DNA of 64,000 bases from positions 5,188,303-5,252,302 of the forward strand of contig OZ026609.1 of NCBI GenBank assembly GCA_964020085.1, in the 5' to 3' direction. The notes beneath the pieces were generated by a model. That model was not told the origin of the DNA. It did no database searches and saw only the letters and a program-made list of their open reading frames with translations. Of the stretch, positions 13,131-23,310 are shown piece after piece (positions within the stretch are counted from its first letter, which is position 1; each line of letters opens with the position of its first letter). Origin of the DNA: Micromussa lordhowensis. Its lineage: Eukaryota > Cnidaria > Anthozoa > Scleractinia > Lobophylliidae. The translations under genes and the position numbers were made by a program.

Positions 13131-16100
13131 CCGAATCTCTTTACGGTGGCCAATTCACATTATCAACCCAGTTGGTAAAGCCAAATTATCTTTTATTATC
13201 CACGTTGTGTAAATCAATAGAAAATGCAGCCGGTCAGAATACAGGAAAACTGTTGTACTTCCGACGGTATTACACCCAACCTTCCCCGTGATCCTGCACT
13301 GTTGCATTGCTATTTTTGGCCACTGCATTTTCTAGAGCATGGCATAAAATAGTTAAAGGCGAGTGTGTACACAGAGAAATGCAAATGACAATTGGGATAT
13401 TCCATGGTATGCCATGAGAGAGCGTTGCGTGACTAGTATGTTGTCACTTGATTTTCAGGCTATAAATGACGCCATAGACGTCGTTACAAAAAGAAAAATC
13501 ACTTTCGTCAGCAAGACAAGAGATGCTGCAGCACTGGTAAGGAGCGTTAGAGTTTAATGAATTGAACACGGTCTCGAGAGAAAATGGCCCCCGAATTTGA
13601 AACTGTCAGGCCGGACAGTTTTCAAACTTTTTGTCGTTTGTCTGTCCCGTTTTATTATCATGCAACGAGTCCATACGACAAAACAAAACGAAACGAAGCG
13701 AAGCGAAGCAACATGAAACTGCCAACTTACTACTATTGTGGCACATTAACTGTTATTTTTCTCGCTCTAATACTCGTGCTTTCATTCTTGGGTAACTTTT
13801 CAGGGAATACAGGAACAAGACGGTGATTTCAAACTTGGTGAGAAAGCTCCTGTGTGGATTCCTGATGCTCGTGTGACAATGTGTATGAGCTGTACATCAC
13901 CATTCACTCTCACAAACCGCAGGCATCATTGCCGAGCCTGTGGAAACGTAAGTATTAACATCCATGGGTGTAGAGAGTGTTTGTTTTAGTGGAGTTGTTA
14001 TCAGTTACTGGATGGGTATTTATGGCATCCAGGGCTGGATTGTTGAAAGCCCGATTAAGCTAACCCAGGATTAGCGAAAATTTTGATTTCAGTTTTGTTT
14101 TTTGTTTTTTCGGTGAGGTTTTCTGTTTATCATATATTTTGTCCTTCAGTTTTAAGCTTAAGCAATGTCAAACTACACAAAAGATAAGAAGTGAAAAACA
14201 TTTTTAAAGAAATGATAAAAAAACATGATACTTTGGTTAACTATCCTGGGTTAGCGTTAACCGGCTTTCGAACAACCCGGCCCAGAAATGTAACCAAGGG
14301 CGTGGTAAGTGTTATCAGTTAAAAAACCAAATGCTGAAATTTATGAAACTTGCCAAAACCTTGATAATTCCTGATATATTATTAGAACTGGATCTAGCAG
14401 TGATTTATAAGTCAAGAACTGTTTCCATTTGACTGTCGAAAACGTATTGGTTTTGCATTAATTGCTATGCTGCACCATTGGCTTAAAAAAGTTGTGCCAC
14501 TTTTTTCCATCCATTCAGAAGTAAAACCAATCATGACTCTATCGAATTCCCTCAGGAAATAGCGACTCTAACTTTTGACTCGCACGTGATCAGGTCGTGC
14601 ACCTTGAAACCGCGGGAAATTTGTGTCCCCACCGACGTCAAGCAAATATTTTTTTTCGCAGTATTTTTTCTATTTTCGAGTTGGGAGGCATAACAGTTAA
14701 TGACGGGCCATATTGGAAACAAAGTGAGGGTCTCGGGGAAACAAAACTCAGTGTTTCCCGTGGGGCTAGTCATTAAGCGCTTATTAGTAGACTCCTAGCT
14801 AGAGAGTGACATCAGAGTGTAATAATTAAGAAATAGAAAACATGTACCATGTTTCTACCGAGTTTTAGTGTAAATCTACTAACGTTCTATCACGAATGCC
14901 ATTCTCTGATTGGCTGTGCTACTCACTATCTATTCTGTGTTGTAGTCCACCACTAAATTTTCTCCGATTCTTATTGGTTTAAATTGATTACGAGACGTGA
15001 TAGTGTTCATCCGCGGAGAGACACTATCAGCCCTTATAGTTCACCACTAAATTTTCTCCGATTCTTATTGGTTTAAATTGATTACGAGATGCGATAGTGT
15101 TCATCCGCGGAGCGACACTATCAGCCCATAGTGCCCGTCCGCGGAAAATACCCGGGTGGATAGTAGTCGTCCGTGAAAATTTATCTGTAAACAAGCGGGT
15201 TTGTAGAAAAAAAAAACAATTGAAATTGTATGTGGATCAGGTTGTCTGTTTTCCTATTCAGATTTTTCCTTTGGCTTTCACGGTTCATCTCAAAAAGTTA
15301 AAAATAGTTCAATTGAAGTCTGATTGACTTTTGAACTAGCACGCGGAAGAAAATTTAGTGGTGAACAATAAAGACAATAGAGTGTTTATGTCTCGGAACT
15401 ATCGATCTGATAATTGCCCCTTGGAAATTTGATGTTCTTAAAACTAGCAAATATTTGTTTTGAGAACATCAAATCTCCGCGGGGAAAGTATCAGCCGATA
15501 GTTCCTCGACAGAAACACAGATAGTGAGTAGTGTATCAGTGTGCGCTTGTTAGCAAAATGACAGCCGCTTCTTGGCGTTTTCGAAGTGTCTGTGAAGAGG
15601 ATTAGACTAGCAGATTTCTATGCGTGATAGTTGACTCGGGCTGTGCCCTCGTCAACTATCACGCATAGAAGTCTAGAGCGAATAAGCTAATTGTTTTAGT
15701 ATAAATCTTCTCACCGCACTTACTTTCCTTTGGGCTATTTTCTAATTGGCAGTAATGTAATAATTAATTTGTTTCAGGTTGTCTGTGGATCATGTTCTGA
15801 CAGTACCGCTCCCTTAGTGTATTTGGATTATACTCAGGCTAGAGTTTGTGACAAGTGCTATGACCTTCTTTTAAAAGGTAAATTATAGGAAAATGCTTCT
15901 ACAATGAACATAGTTACTTCCTGAATTTTACGGCAACTTCGTTGAAGAACTACACAATAAGAGGACCTTCAGTTCAGCTCGTTGAGTTAAAACTGCGTAA
16001 TAGCTCCTTTTGTTAAAGAACCCGAAGTATTTTCCGAAGTGTTTACGATTGGTCTTAACCAATCAGAGCTTTACACGAGTACACCGAAATTTGACTCTTT

Positions 16101-17318
16101 AGCTTTACGTCATGAGATTTCGTCACGTTGCCTAGCAACATCCTGCAGGCTCCCTGACAGAATTCCTCGTTGAACAATTCAGACTTGCTCAGTGATTTCT
16201 AAGTGTTGTAAATTGTTTTCTTTGCAGATTTCCACACGGATGAAATTCACGTAGTCGAGGAGGAAGCGGCCGCGTTGCCGCCATTGCTACAAGAAGCGGA
16301 AAATACGGAGAAGCTTCTAAGAAAGCCCACCAAGTTTGAAATCATGCGGCGATTTAAGAGCAGAAAGACAAAGAGAAAATCACAGATAATGCATCCGTCT
16401 CACTTAACGGAGGTGAGCACTGGTCAATTTCAAGTTTCTCCGAACAATACGAACACACTGATCAGCAAATGGGCAATGAGAATAAAGGAAGTCATCAGAT
16501 GGTGGATTGTCTTTATAAACCACCATATTCTCAGAACTAGCAACTAATGAACTGTATAGGAAGCAGTAAGGAGATTTAAGATTTTGGCCAAACGACAAGG
16601 AGCTTCTCTGAGAGTTGAAGAAGGAAAATTACTCGAACGTTTTTCATCATGGGCAAAATAAAAAAGGGAACACTCAAAATGATAAGTAAGAAATCTGAGC
16701 AGGGTCGTTGAGAGAAAATGAGCTTTTCTAGCCAAACAAAAGCTGAGCGAGAATTTCAATTCTTGTCAACTCTAGCTCTTGTTTGGCTCAAGATTTTTAG
16801 CGTAAGTAATGCGTGGAGAAAATCATTAACAAGATTCTTAGAAGTCAAGTAACATAACTTAACAAATGTTTCTTGGTTGGCATTTCGCCAGGTTGTCGCT
16901 AATCAGGAAGGCAGTCAAATGAGTGGCTACTTAAGATTCAAAAAGGGAAGACATGGATGGAAAAAGGCCTGGTTTGTGCTCAAGAACAATGTATTATACT
17001 CGTACAAAGCAAGCTCGGTAAGTGGTAGAAATGGCAAAAAGTGTGGCCTTGAAGGAGGCCGCGTAGCCGAGTGGTTTAAGGCGCTGGATTTGAAATCTGG
17101 AGGTCCCTGGTTCAAATCCTCCACCCTACCACTATCTGGATTTGTTCTCGGTAGTCCCGAGTTCAACTCCTCGACCGCGTTGTGTAAATAGCCAACTGGT
17201 CAGCCTCCCACCAGTTGGGATTCTTAACAATTTATGTCCTATTTGAAATATTTGTTTGTTTATTTATAGTGTCCCCAATTAGCACAACAGTGCTAAACAC
17301 ATACGACACTGAAATAAA

Positions 17319-17389
<71 letters not shown>

Positions 17390-19659
17390 TGTCACTGAAA
17401 TCCCGTCCACACTAGGCCGGAGAAATTTGAAAACGCAGCAATCACCGGTCATTCTGTATTTGTAATTGAGGAAAACTCGGTCCGGGAAATCACACGATTA
17501 TCGTAACGTCTTTGTTTATGAAAAGCTTCATTTTCAAAATATTTTCCGTCCACGCTGAGACGTTTTCGAATTCCTCCGGTTTGAAGAGCGTCTTTGACGT
17601 CTTGGACGGAAGGCCTAGCCGGAGAAAACAAGCAGCATTTTTAATTTCCTCCGGTGTAATGTGGATGCGGCCTGAGTCGATCAGTGGACCAGAAATTATG
17701 TCTTTTACGATAACTGCAGGAATTCTCGCGCGCTCATTGGCTAATTTTTATCGTCAATATGCGGACAGACACATGAATTTGAAATTCGTGCGACGCGTCA
17801 GCGAGCGAGAGCGGGCAATTCGACCATTTGTTATCGTGAAAAACAAATTGATGTCAGTTTTAATGAGTCTGTCCTGTTATTGACAATGAATTTCGTCAAC
17901 ACATTGTCAAAGTAGTCTGCGGATCCAGTCGGCTATCGCCTCGTGGATGCTACTTTGACAATGTGATGACGAAATTTATGACCAATAACAGGACAGACGC
18001 ATGAAAAACTGACGTCAATTTGTTAAATAGATCAAGCTGAGCTAGAAGGCAACACATGTAACCAGCGATAAGCGCGACAAAACGGGTAATTTATGACGCG
18101 CTCCGTTAGGGGCAAACAGCGGAGTGCGCTGGGAAGTGCCGTAAGGGAAACCAGGAAAACATCAGCAAAAACGCATAAAAACAGTTTCAAGTGCGGCAAA
18201 AAAGCACATTAGCCCTGTCAGAGCTTAGACTGAACAGTTAATGTCCTCGTTCCAAAATGTTACAGAGTTAAACAAACATAAGTTGAAGTAAAACGCCTAA
18301 GTACTATTGTGTTCCATTTGTGTCTTTTTCGATCGTTCTTCGAATGTTTGTTTCAATTCTTAAAGGATGTGGTGGCCCTTGAAACTCTACCTGTGCTGAG
18401 TTATCAGATTGAAGACCTTGGAAAGGTATGTCTGTTTTTGTAGACCTTTTGTTTCTTTATGTGAGCAAAGTCACTGTTTCTGAACCAACACAATACAACA
18501 AGACACTAGACAGAACAGAACACTAGACAAGACAACACAACAACATAGAAACCAAACAAAACGCACACAAAAAACACAACACAGCAAACACAACAGAGCA
18601 AAACACAGCACAACAACAAAGTAACCTTTATTTCATCTTAAATTTAAGGTAGCAAGATTGTTAATGTTTGAAGAAGTCGAATAAATAAGGAAGTGCTTAG
18701 AATTACAATGTGTATAATTACGTGACCAAAATAAGTACAAAATCAAGCGAAAATTGCAGGGCAAAATAAAACGAATTGTTTCTTTCAAAGAGTACAGCCG
18801 CTTGTTTCTTAGCACACCTTTATCTTTGTTTCCATGGTCTTCAATGTCATTTATTTTAGGAAGGAGATGATTTTGTATTTCAACTTAAACACCAAGGCGT
18901 TCCACCACTTGTCTTCAAGGCTGATAATGAAACTTCGGGAACAAGGTAAAAAGACGTGACATACTTAGAAATACCTTTGAAATTTATGTACATTCAACTT
19001 GCATCGAGTCTGTAATTCATTTTTACTGCAAGCCTTTAACATCAAACACTTAAATCTGGAGTAGTTGGTCACAAACGAGTGTCAAAACTGTGTTTTTTGT
19101 ACCTCTTGATAGTTATGTAGCTTTTTTTACTTTTTAGTATTCTGTAATTAATTTACCACTGTATTAGTTATATTTGTGTGGTCAATTTTAGTCCTAAGGG
19201 TGGGGAAAAGCCACTTTTTTTATTTTTAAATTTTGATTATATTATTGTAGGTAAAATGTTTTATATTTTATTTTTTAGTCTCCTTACTCAGTGGGAAACT
19301 GCTATTTTCAACTAACACAAGTTGTTATTTATGTTTTACTTTCTCGATGGAATGTTCGCCGTAGCATTACAAAGAAAGTGGAAATTAAAATCGAAAAATG
19401 TTCAAAACAAGTTCCATCAATACGTAGAAGGTAAGCTGATTGGCTTGTTTACCAACCAATCAGAGACGCGACGGGGGTTTTGTAATATGACATCATCACT
19501 TTGTTATATTTCGTCTTGAAGCTCAGATTTCTCGTGAGTGGGACAGGAAATGCGAGTAAACTTGGAGTTGTATTGGAGATTTAAAGTAATGGCCTTTTGA
19601 TTGTGTTCTATTTTAGGTGGTTACGAGAGCTTAAGAAAGCGATCACTATGGAAGCATAA
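501..19659 (+). CDS. FGD6: FGD5/FGD6-like FYVE, RhoGEF and PH domain protein (3' 22 exons, 5' end missing)
   Basis: Guanine-nucleotide exchange factor for Rho-family GTPases (FGD family, Cdc42-type), expected at PI3P-rich or actin-rich membranes. Exons: 501-531, 1339-4546, 5347-5436, 6266-6399, 6829-6883, 7278-7379, 8626-8713, 9222-9272, 9402-9460, 10687-10758, 10883-10951, 11506-11589, 12203-12282, 12889-12919, 13459-13536, 13804-13947, 15778-15877, 16228-16412, 16892-17017, 18366-18425, 18860-18945, 19617-19659. All phases join, giving 1657 residues plus a TAA stop. Domain order is disordered acidic/proline-rich region, DH, PH1, FYVE, PH2. The DH helix with [14 protein letters not shown], the FYVE core RRHHCRACG and the PH1 stretch LLYTTPV resemble vertebrate FGD6/FGD5 more than FGD1-4. 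Choosing between FGD5 and FGD6 is inference. The start codon lies upstream of the window. An AATAAA signal sits at 19814-19819. Confidence 0.93.
531..1338 (+). other. intron with short inverted repeats
   Basis: Intron of the FGD-like gene. It contains a run of TACATGTA-type palindromic octamers near 640-665, a motif repeated throughout the window. Near 770-835 there is an imperfect inverted repeat built from AGATGAGAGTCTCATCT and AGACAAGATGTCTGTCGAGACGAG. No further exon is seen. Confidence 0.5.
1339..4546 (+). CDS. FGD6: giant exon: disordered N-terminal region of the FGD-like protein
   Basis: About 1070 codons in one exon. It opens with polyproline and basic SH3-ligand stretches ([21 protein letters not shown]). 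A long Glu/Asp/Ser-rich segment without predicted fold follows. The last third (about 3600-4300) carries five Tyr-x-Val-Pro motifs, three Pro-x-Pro-x-Pro-Arg motifs and a two-copy VPVPxEEAQ repeat. A second polyproline stretch, [12 protein letters not shown], closes it. This layout is typical of a scaffold region recruiting SH2 and SH3 adaptors. The exon ends at ACAAAG followed by GCAAGG, a GC donor: it is the only choice that is in phase with the exon at 5347. Confidence 0.9.
5347..10758 (+). CDS. FGD6: DH (RhoGEF) domain exons of the FGD-like gene
   Basis: Eight exons (5347-5436, 6266-6399, 6829-6883, 7278-7379, 8626-8713, 9222-9272, 9402-9460, 10687-10758) encode a complete Dbl-homology domain. 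CR1 is [18 protein letters not shown], with the usual Glu of the first helix (AHEIL). CR3 is [16 protein letters not shown], the most conserved helix of the family. The exon at 7278 encodes [16 protein letters not shown], matching the FGD6-type 'MYSTYIKEFDKN' helix. The DH runs directly into PH1 through the exon ending at 10758. No catalytic-surface residue is obviously lost. Confidence 0.92.
5575..5920. repeat. foldback (palindromic) element, family A, copy 1
   Basis: Non-coding element in an FGD intron. Its core is a long palindrome: AGCCTCATCTAAACAC and its inverted copy flank an inverted pair of GCAAACCC words, with a short spacer near 5810. Further copies lie at 47495-47790 and 52655-52980. 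All share the words CAATAGAGCAC and CTCTCATTGGTCGATAGGTG. The family looks like a MITE or foldback transposon, but no transposase is present. Confidence 0.75.
6543..6614 (-). repeat. tRNA-like sequence, probably pseudo-tRNA or SINE head
   Basis: Read on the minus strand, 72 nt begin GGCTTCATAGCTCAGTTGG and end CCCATTGAAGCC. The 7-bp acceptor stem (GGCTTCA/TGAAGCC), the D arm and the T-stem (ATGGG/CCCAT) pair well, and a GGT anticodon position would suggest Thr. The anticodon stem is mispaired, base 33 is C rather than U, and the T loop has A in place of the usual C. I therefore call it a degenerate tRNA copy, not a functional gene. Confidence 0.6.
7490..7925 (+). repeat. tRNA-derived SINE (family S) with adjacent repeat
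   Basis: The 7655-7925 part has a tRNA-like head (a degenerate B-box, GGTTTGAACCC) followed by a strongly conserved core with the words GGGCAAGACACTTTGCTCTC and CACCCAGGTGTATAAATGGG. At least six more copies occur in this window. The preceding 7490-7650 stretch (AGGACCCGGCACTCGCCGG and GGTGCTGTTCC) recurs at 26915-27040. A C-rich tract sits at about 7463-7486. Confidence 0.75.
9812..10378. repeat. MITE family B, two adjacent copies
   Basis: Copy 1 starts at GAGCGGTTTTCACTCAAGTG (about 9816) and runs to about 10035. Copy 2 runs from about 10115 to 10378, ending in CGACACTCAGTTGAATACCG followed by CTC. The internal words ATGTAATTGGTTCTACATCA and CATCCAATCAGAAGTAAA are shared. Terminal sequences are inverted forms of GAGCGGTTTTCA with TA-rich flanks. 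Further copies lie at 12553-12823 and 24350-24611. No transposase is encoded, so it is non-autonomous. Confidence 0.75.
10430..10575. repeat. palindromic GGATAA-rich repeat
   Basis: An imperfect inverted repeat. GGTTGTCCGAAAGGTGGATA on the left faces GGTGGATAGCATTATCCAGC and TTCGAACAGTTGGGGCC on the right, with nested small palindromes such as GGATAACGCTATCC. It lies in the FGD intron before the exon at 10687. It is non-coding and probably a foldback element. Confidence 0.6.
10883..13536 (+). CDS. FGD6: first PH domain exons of the FGD-like gene
   Basis: Exons 10883-10951, 11506-11589, 12203-12282, 12889-12919 and 13459-13536 encode one PH fold. It begins [11 protein letters not shown] (strand 1), continues [15 protein letters not shown] and ends in the conserved Trp helix [16 protein letters not shown]. 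The DH-PH pair is the exchange module of FGD proteins. Introns here carry several copies of a MITE described separately. Confidence 0.9.
12553..12823. repeat. MITE family B, copy 3
   Basis: Starts GGGCGGTTCTCAGTTAAGTG and ends with ACGACACTCATTTTAAAACC followed by GCTC. These ends form imperfect terminal inverted repeats matching the copies at 9.8-10.4 kb. It shares internal CCAATCACAAGTGAAAAC and TTTTGATTGGTCC words with them. It sits in the intron before exon 12889. Confidence 0.75.
13804..15877 (+). CDS. FGD6: FYVE zinc finger exons of the FGD-like gene
   Basis: Exons 13804-13947 and 15778-15877 encode a canonical FYVE domain. The WxxD signature is WIPD, the basic patch is RRHHCR and the RVC signature is ARVCDKC. 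Four Cys pairs for two zinc ions are all present. By family knowledge these three signatures bind phosphatidylinositol 3-phosphate, so membrane targeting to PI3P is likely intact. The 1.8-kb intron between the two exons is filled with foldback repeats. Confidence 0.94.
14030..14286. repeat. MITE-like element with GCC-rich inverted ends
   Basis: The left end GGCTGGATTGTTGAAAGCCC and the right end GCTTTCGAACAACCCGGCC are inverted copies. The inner words GCTAACCCAGGATTAGC and CCTGGGTTAGCG are inverted too. The middle is A+T-rich and without an ORF. It lies inside the intron between the two FYVE exons. Confidence 0.6.
14940..15365. repeat. foldback element containing a direct duplication of about 95 bp
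   Basis: A block beginning CACCACTAAATTTTCTCCG occurs at about 14949 and again at about 15042 with few changes, including the shared word GTTCATCCGCGGAG. The inverted form GAAAATTTAGTGGTGAAC closes the element near 15365. The structure is terminal inverted repeats with an internal tandem duplication. A second hairpin of related style follows at 15385-15520. Confidence 0.6.
15600..15682. repeat. hairpin with about 25-bp arms
   Basis: TTCTATGCGTGATAGTTGA faces TCAACTATCACGCATAGAA around a loop of about 17 nt (15638-15654). It lies in an FGD intron just before the second FYVE exon. It could fold as cruciform DNA or as an RNA hairpin. It is most likely part of a foldback repeat. Confidence 0.7.
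16228..19659 (+). CDS. FGD6: basic linker and C-terminal PH domain exons of the FGD-like gene
   Basis: Exon 16228-16412 encodes a charged linker with a strongly basic run ([13 protein letters not shown]) that could act as a membrane or nuclear-localisation patch. Exons 16892-17017, 18366-18425, 18860-18945 and 19617-19659 encode PH2. It runs from [10 protein letters not shown] and [18 protein letters not shown] through VFQLKHQG to the Trp helix [14 protein letters not shown] and stop. Ending right after PH2 is usual for FGD5/6. A tRNA-derived SINE lies about 40 bp after the exon ending at 17017. Confidence 0.92.
17050..17393 (+). repeat. tRNA-derived SINE with (ATT)n tail
   Basis: The head has an A-box-like TAGCCGAGTGG and a B-box-like GGTTCAAATCC spaced as in a Ser/Leu-type tRNA. 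A unique body with CCCACCAGTTGGGATTC follows, then a tail GAAATAAAGTTATT running into about 69 bp of pure ATT repeat (about 17320-17388). These are the hallmarks of a Pol III SINE using a LINE partner. The acceptor stem does not pair, so it is not a functional tRNA. Confidence 0.8.
17405..17680. repeat. dispersed repeat family C, copy 1
   Basis: Contains GGAGAAATTTGAAAACGCAG and the related inverted word TTCAAAATATTTTCCGTCCA. The same words recur at 50815-51195 and 57830-58110, where GGAGGAATTTGAAAACG and CGTTTTCGAAAAG appear. It is non-coding. Small open frames across it are chance. Confidence 0.65.
17704..18032. repeat. palindromic element family D, copy 1
   Basis: Begins TTTACGATAACTGCAGGAA and ends CTGACGTCAATTTGTTAAAT. 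Its core is a long inverted repeat. CCTGTTATTGACAATGAATT and CACATTGTCAAAGTAG on the left face CTACTTTGACAATGTG and CCAATAACAGG on the right, around a GC-richer spacer with TCGGCTATCGCC. A near-identical copy lies at 63613-63940. Confidence 0.8.
18480..18618. repeat. A/C-rich low-complexity tract
   Basis: A degenerate string of CAACAC, ACAGCA and AAACAC words lacking T almost completely. It lies in the intron between the exons at 18366 and 18860. No coding or structural signal is seen. Confidence 0.6.
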
Positions 19660-21455
19660 ATCCCAGAAAGTCACGCAGTGAAGTAACCTCGTCAGACGTG
19701 ACAACATTGAGTCACACAAGGCAGTGTCACAGACTCGTTAGCGGTGGAGAGTTTTTGAGGAGGGTATTAATTTATCCTTCCTGGACATTTTATCCGAGCT
19801 CAGAGTAACCTGAAATAAATATTTTTAGCATTCTACAATAATATTTTAATTGCAAAATGTGTTTTATCAATATCTTGTTAAGAGCTTAATTGCTTTAGTT
19901 TAAATAGCGTAGTAGTTTATCAATGTATTATAAATTAAATTCATTTCTACACTGGAAGGAACGTCAACCGTCTTTGCCAAATCTTCGATAAAACATTTGG
20001 AAAGTTTACGATTGTATTACCAAATCAAAAACTGGTTATCTCTAATAGTCGTCTAAGACCCATGATGCAATGATTCCTCTTGTTGCTAAGCAACATACTG
20101 ACAAAAATCTTCTAAGATCAGTCCCTGTTCCCCCGACTGAAAGATGTCAGAAAGGCTCTTTTGAAGCTGTCAAAAGGAAAATGATTTACAGCACGGAAGG
20201 GGTTAGCCCCTTGTGATTTTTATATCTCGCGTGTTATTTTTCGCTCGTAGACTTTTTCGTTTTACACGGTAGTCACGAACTCTTCCAGAGCAACCCACAA
20301 GCTCTTCTCCAACTCTTGGCGAGCACTCTGCCCTCCCGACACAACAAAGTTGTCAATCAAAATGTTTAAATATACCCGGTTCATTTGGACGACGAGAATT
20401 TATTGTACATAAATTTCAAGAACATAGAAATATATAATTGCCAAGAATTTGAAATTATTATGTAATTAATGCTGTATTCAAATATCATTTTTAAACACTT
20501 TTTCAAAAAGTATATATACTTCTAAGATTAGTTATAGGATTAGCGGGATCACACGAAAAAAAAAGGTAGTTAGACATTGGATTGGCACCATTTTTGTGGT
20601 CAAGAATACTTGCTATCAAGAATGTCGAATTATATGTCTTTAATAATACAATGGCTTTTTATCGTCTTGTTTCACGATACTGCTGAATAAGGCAACAAAG
20701 GATTTCCCTGACTGATATTAACACTCTACAATGAAACAAGCTACAATGAAGCAAGTAAAACGTTTAAATAAGCTTTCCAAAATAACGATACAATATACCA
20801 TTTTCATATTGTTGGTACTGGACTGGAACTACATGTAGTTTGCAACTGACATTAATCTCTTTTTAATGATATTCCCCTGAATGAGCCTCAATTGCAAGGT
20901 AGTTCCAGTCCAATACCGAGAATACGAAATATTCTTACATCTGCTAACAGTCTTTTTTAACTAGTTAATTATTAGGGTCTTTCGCATTTTTTCTTTTTTC
21001 TCTGGCATTGACACAAGATAGAATGTCTTCGAATCTAACCTCATTTACAACTTGCAATTTAAAACTCAGAATGAGTTACATGGCTACTAGAGATATAGTA
21101 TAAAATTGAAAGATTACAGAAAGAATTAAGATGTTGCTTACTATAGGAAATTAAAAGATTCGAGCAAACCAGGGTCTGGAGTTGTTCATTGTAACTACGG
21201 TATACATATAGGTTGTTGACAAAGCGTGAGGAGGTCAATAAAGACTCATCATCATCATCATCTCATCAGGTGGCTGGATACTGGCCAAGTTATTTTTTGG
21301 GCGTGTTAATATCCCGAGAGGGAGTCAAGGTCCATAAACACGCAAAAAACAAAGCCAACATCCAGCCATCTTGACCTATCAAGCAATAAAGGACTTATTA
21401 ATAAAGTCATTAATAAAGTAAAGTCAATAAAGGACTTCTTATATGGACAAGGGAC
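19660..21455. other. 3' flank of the FGD-like gene, intergenic
   Basis: Starts with the likely 3' UTR and an AATAAA at 19814-19819. The rest is A+T-rich with no convincing exon on either strand. An imperfect inverted repeat at about 20815-20935 pairs TTGGTACTGGACTGGAACTA with TAGTTCCAGTCCAATACC. A short (ATC)n tract lies near 21247-21265. Confidence 0.6.
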
Positions 21456-21459
21456 ACAT

Positions 21460-23310
21460 TTGACCAATCGATAGTAAGGGAAAATCTCGTGGTGAAAATC
21501 GATCAAATTTGGTGATGAATAGTAAGGAAAAATTTTATGATGAAAAATCCACGAATAGCAAAGGAACGTTAAGGTGAAGGCTGATCAAATTTGGTGATAA
21601 ATAGTATGATTTGATCAAGTTTCACCATGAACTTTTCCCATACTATGATCAACTTTTCACCATGACATTGTGCCTTATCGTACATTATCACCAGATTTAA
21701 TAGATTTTAACCGTGAAATTTTGCTTTACTACATGCACATCAGCAAACTTTATCAATTATTATAACATTTTGCCTTAGTATAATAAAACCACCAATTTTC
21801 ATACATTTTCCTATCGACATTTTTTCTTAGTATACGTGACCAAATTGAATCGATTTTTACCAGGAAAATTTGCTTACTATACATCACCAAATTGGACCAA
21901 TTTTCACCATATTTTCCCTTACTATTCATCACCAAATTTGATCAATTTTCACCATGACATTTTGCCTCACTATTCATCACCAAATTTGATCAATTTTCAC
22001 CACGATATTTTCCCGTACTATTCATCACTAAATTTGATCGATTTTCACCATGACGTTTTGCCTTACTATTCATCACCAAATTTGATCAATTTTCACCACG
22101 ATATTTTCCCTTACTATTCATCACTAAATTTGATCGATTTTCACCATGACGTTTTGCCTTACTATTCATCACCAAATTTGATCAATTTTCACCATGATAT
22201 TTTCCCTTACTATTCATCACTAAATTTGATCGATTTTCACCATGACGTTTTGCCTTACTATTCATCACCAAATTTGATCAATTTTCACCACGATATTTTC
22301 CCTTACTATTCATCACTAAATTTGATCGATTTTCACCATGACGTTTTGCCTTACTATTCATCACCAAATTTGATCAATTTTCACCATGATATTTTCCCTT
22401 ACTATTCATCACTAAATTTGATCGATTTTCACCATGACGTTTTGCCTTACTATTCATCACCAAATTTGATCAATTTTCACCACGATATTTTCCCTTACTA
22501 TTCATCACTAAATTTGATCGATTTTCACCATGACGTTTTGCCTTACTATTCATCACCAAATTTGATCAATTTTCACCATGATATTTTCCCTTACCATTCA
22601 TCACTAAATTTGATCGATTTTCACCATGACGTTTGCCTTACTATTCATCACCAAATTTGATCAATTTTCACCATGATATTTTCCCTTACTATTCATCACT
22701 AAATTTGATCGATTTTCACCATGACGTTTGCCTTACTATTCATCACTAAATTTGATCGATTTTCACCATGACGTTTGCCTTACTATTCATCACTAAATTT
22801 GATCGATTTTCACCATGACGTTTTGCCTTACTATTCATCACCAAATTTGATCAATTTTCACCATGATATTTTCCCTTACCATTCATCACTAAATTTGATC
22901 GATTTTCACCATGACGTTTGCCTTACTATTCATCACTAAATTTGATCGATTTTGCCTCACTATTCATCACCAAATTTGATCAATTTTCACTATGACATTT
23001 TCCTATACTATACATATGTTAGGAAAAATGTCGTGGTGAAGATTGATCAAATTTGTTGATGAAAAGTAAGGGAAAATGTCATGGTGAAAATCGATTAAAT
23101 TTGGCGATGAATAGGGCAAAATGTCATGAGAAAAATACATCAAATTGTTTGATGTATAGTAAATGCCATTATTAGAATCGATCAAATTTGGTGATGAATA
23201 GTAATCAAAATTTTATGGTGAACATAGATCTAATCTGGAGATGAATAGTAAGGCAAAATGCCATGGTGAAAATCGATCTAATTTTGCGATGAATAATATG
23301 GGAACGTACA
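21460..23310. repeat. 48-bp satellite array with inverted flanking copies
   Basis: The central array (about 21900-22990) is built of 48-bp units. A-type units carry CCAAATTTGATCAATTTTCA and B-type units carry CTAAATTTGATCGATTTTCA, alternating as 96-bp dimers. The variants CACCACGAT and CACCATGAT further alternate between successive A units, giving a 192-bp higher-order period. Degenerate units continue left to about 21610. The same unit in the opposite orientation flanks both sides (about 21465-21600 and 23020-23300, word GATCAAATTTGGTGATGAAT). Because 48 is a multiple of 3, one frame stays open for 274 codons, which is an artefact. Confidence 0.93.

Noticed and set aside
17059..17135. Functional tRNA-Ser gene
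   Set aside because: A and B boxes are present, but the acceptor stem does not pair and the sequence continues into a SINE body and (ATT)n tail.
21836..22660. A 274-codon ORF with His/Phe-rich 16-residue repeats
   Set aside because: The repeat period is 48 bp, a multiple of three, so a frame stays open by chance. Units that lose one base (GACGTTTGCC) break it, and there are no splice sites or start context. It is a satellite, not a gene.
21893..22990. CRISPR-like repeat array
   Set aside because: The units are contiguous with no unique spacers, and the DNA is animal nuclear. It is a tandem satellite.
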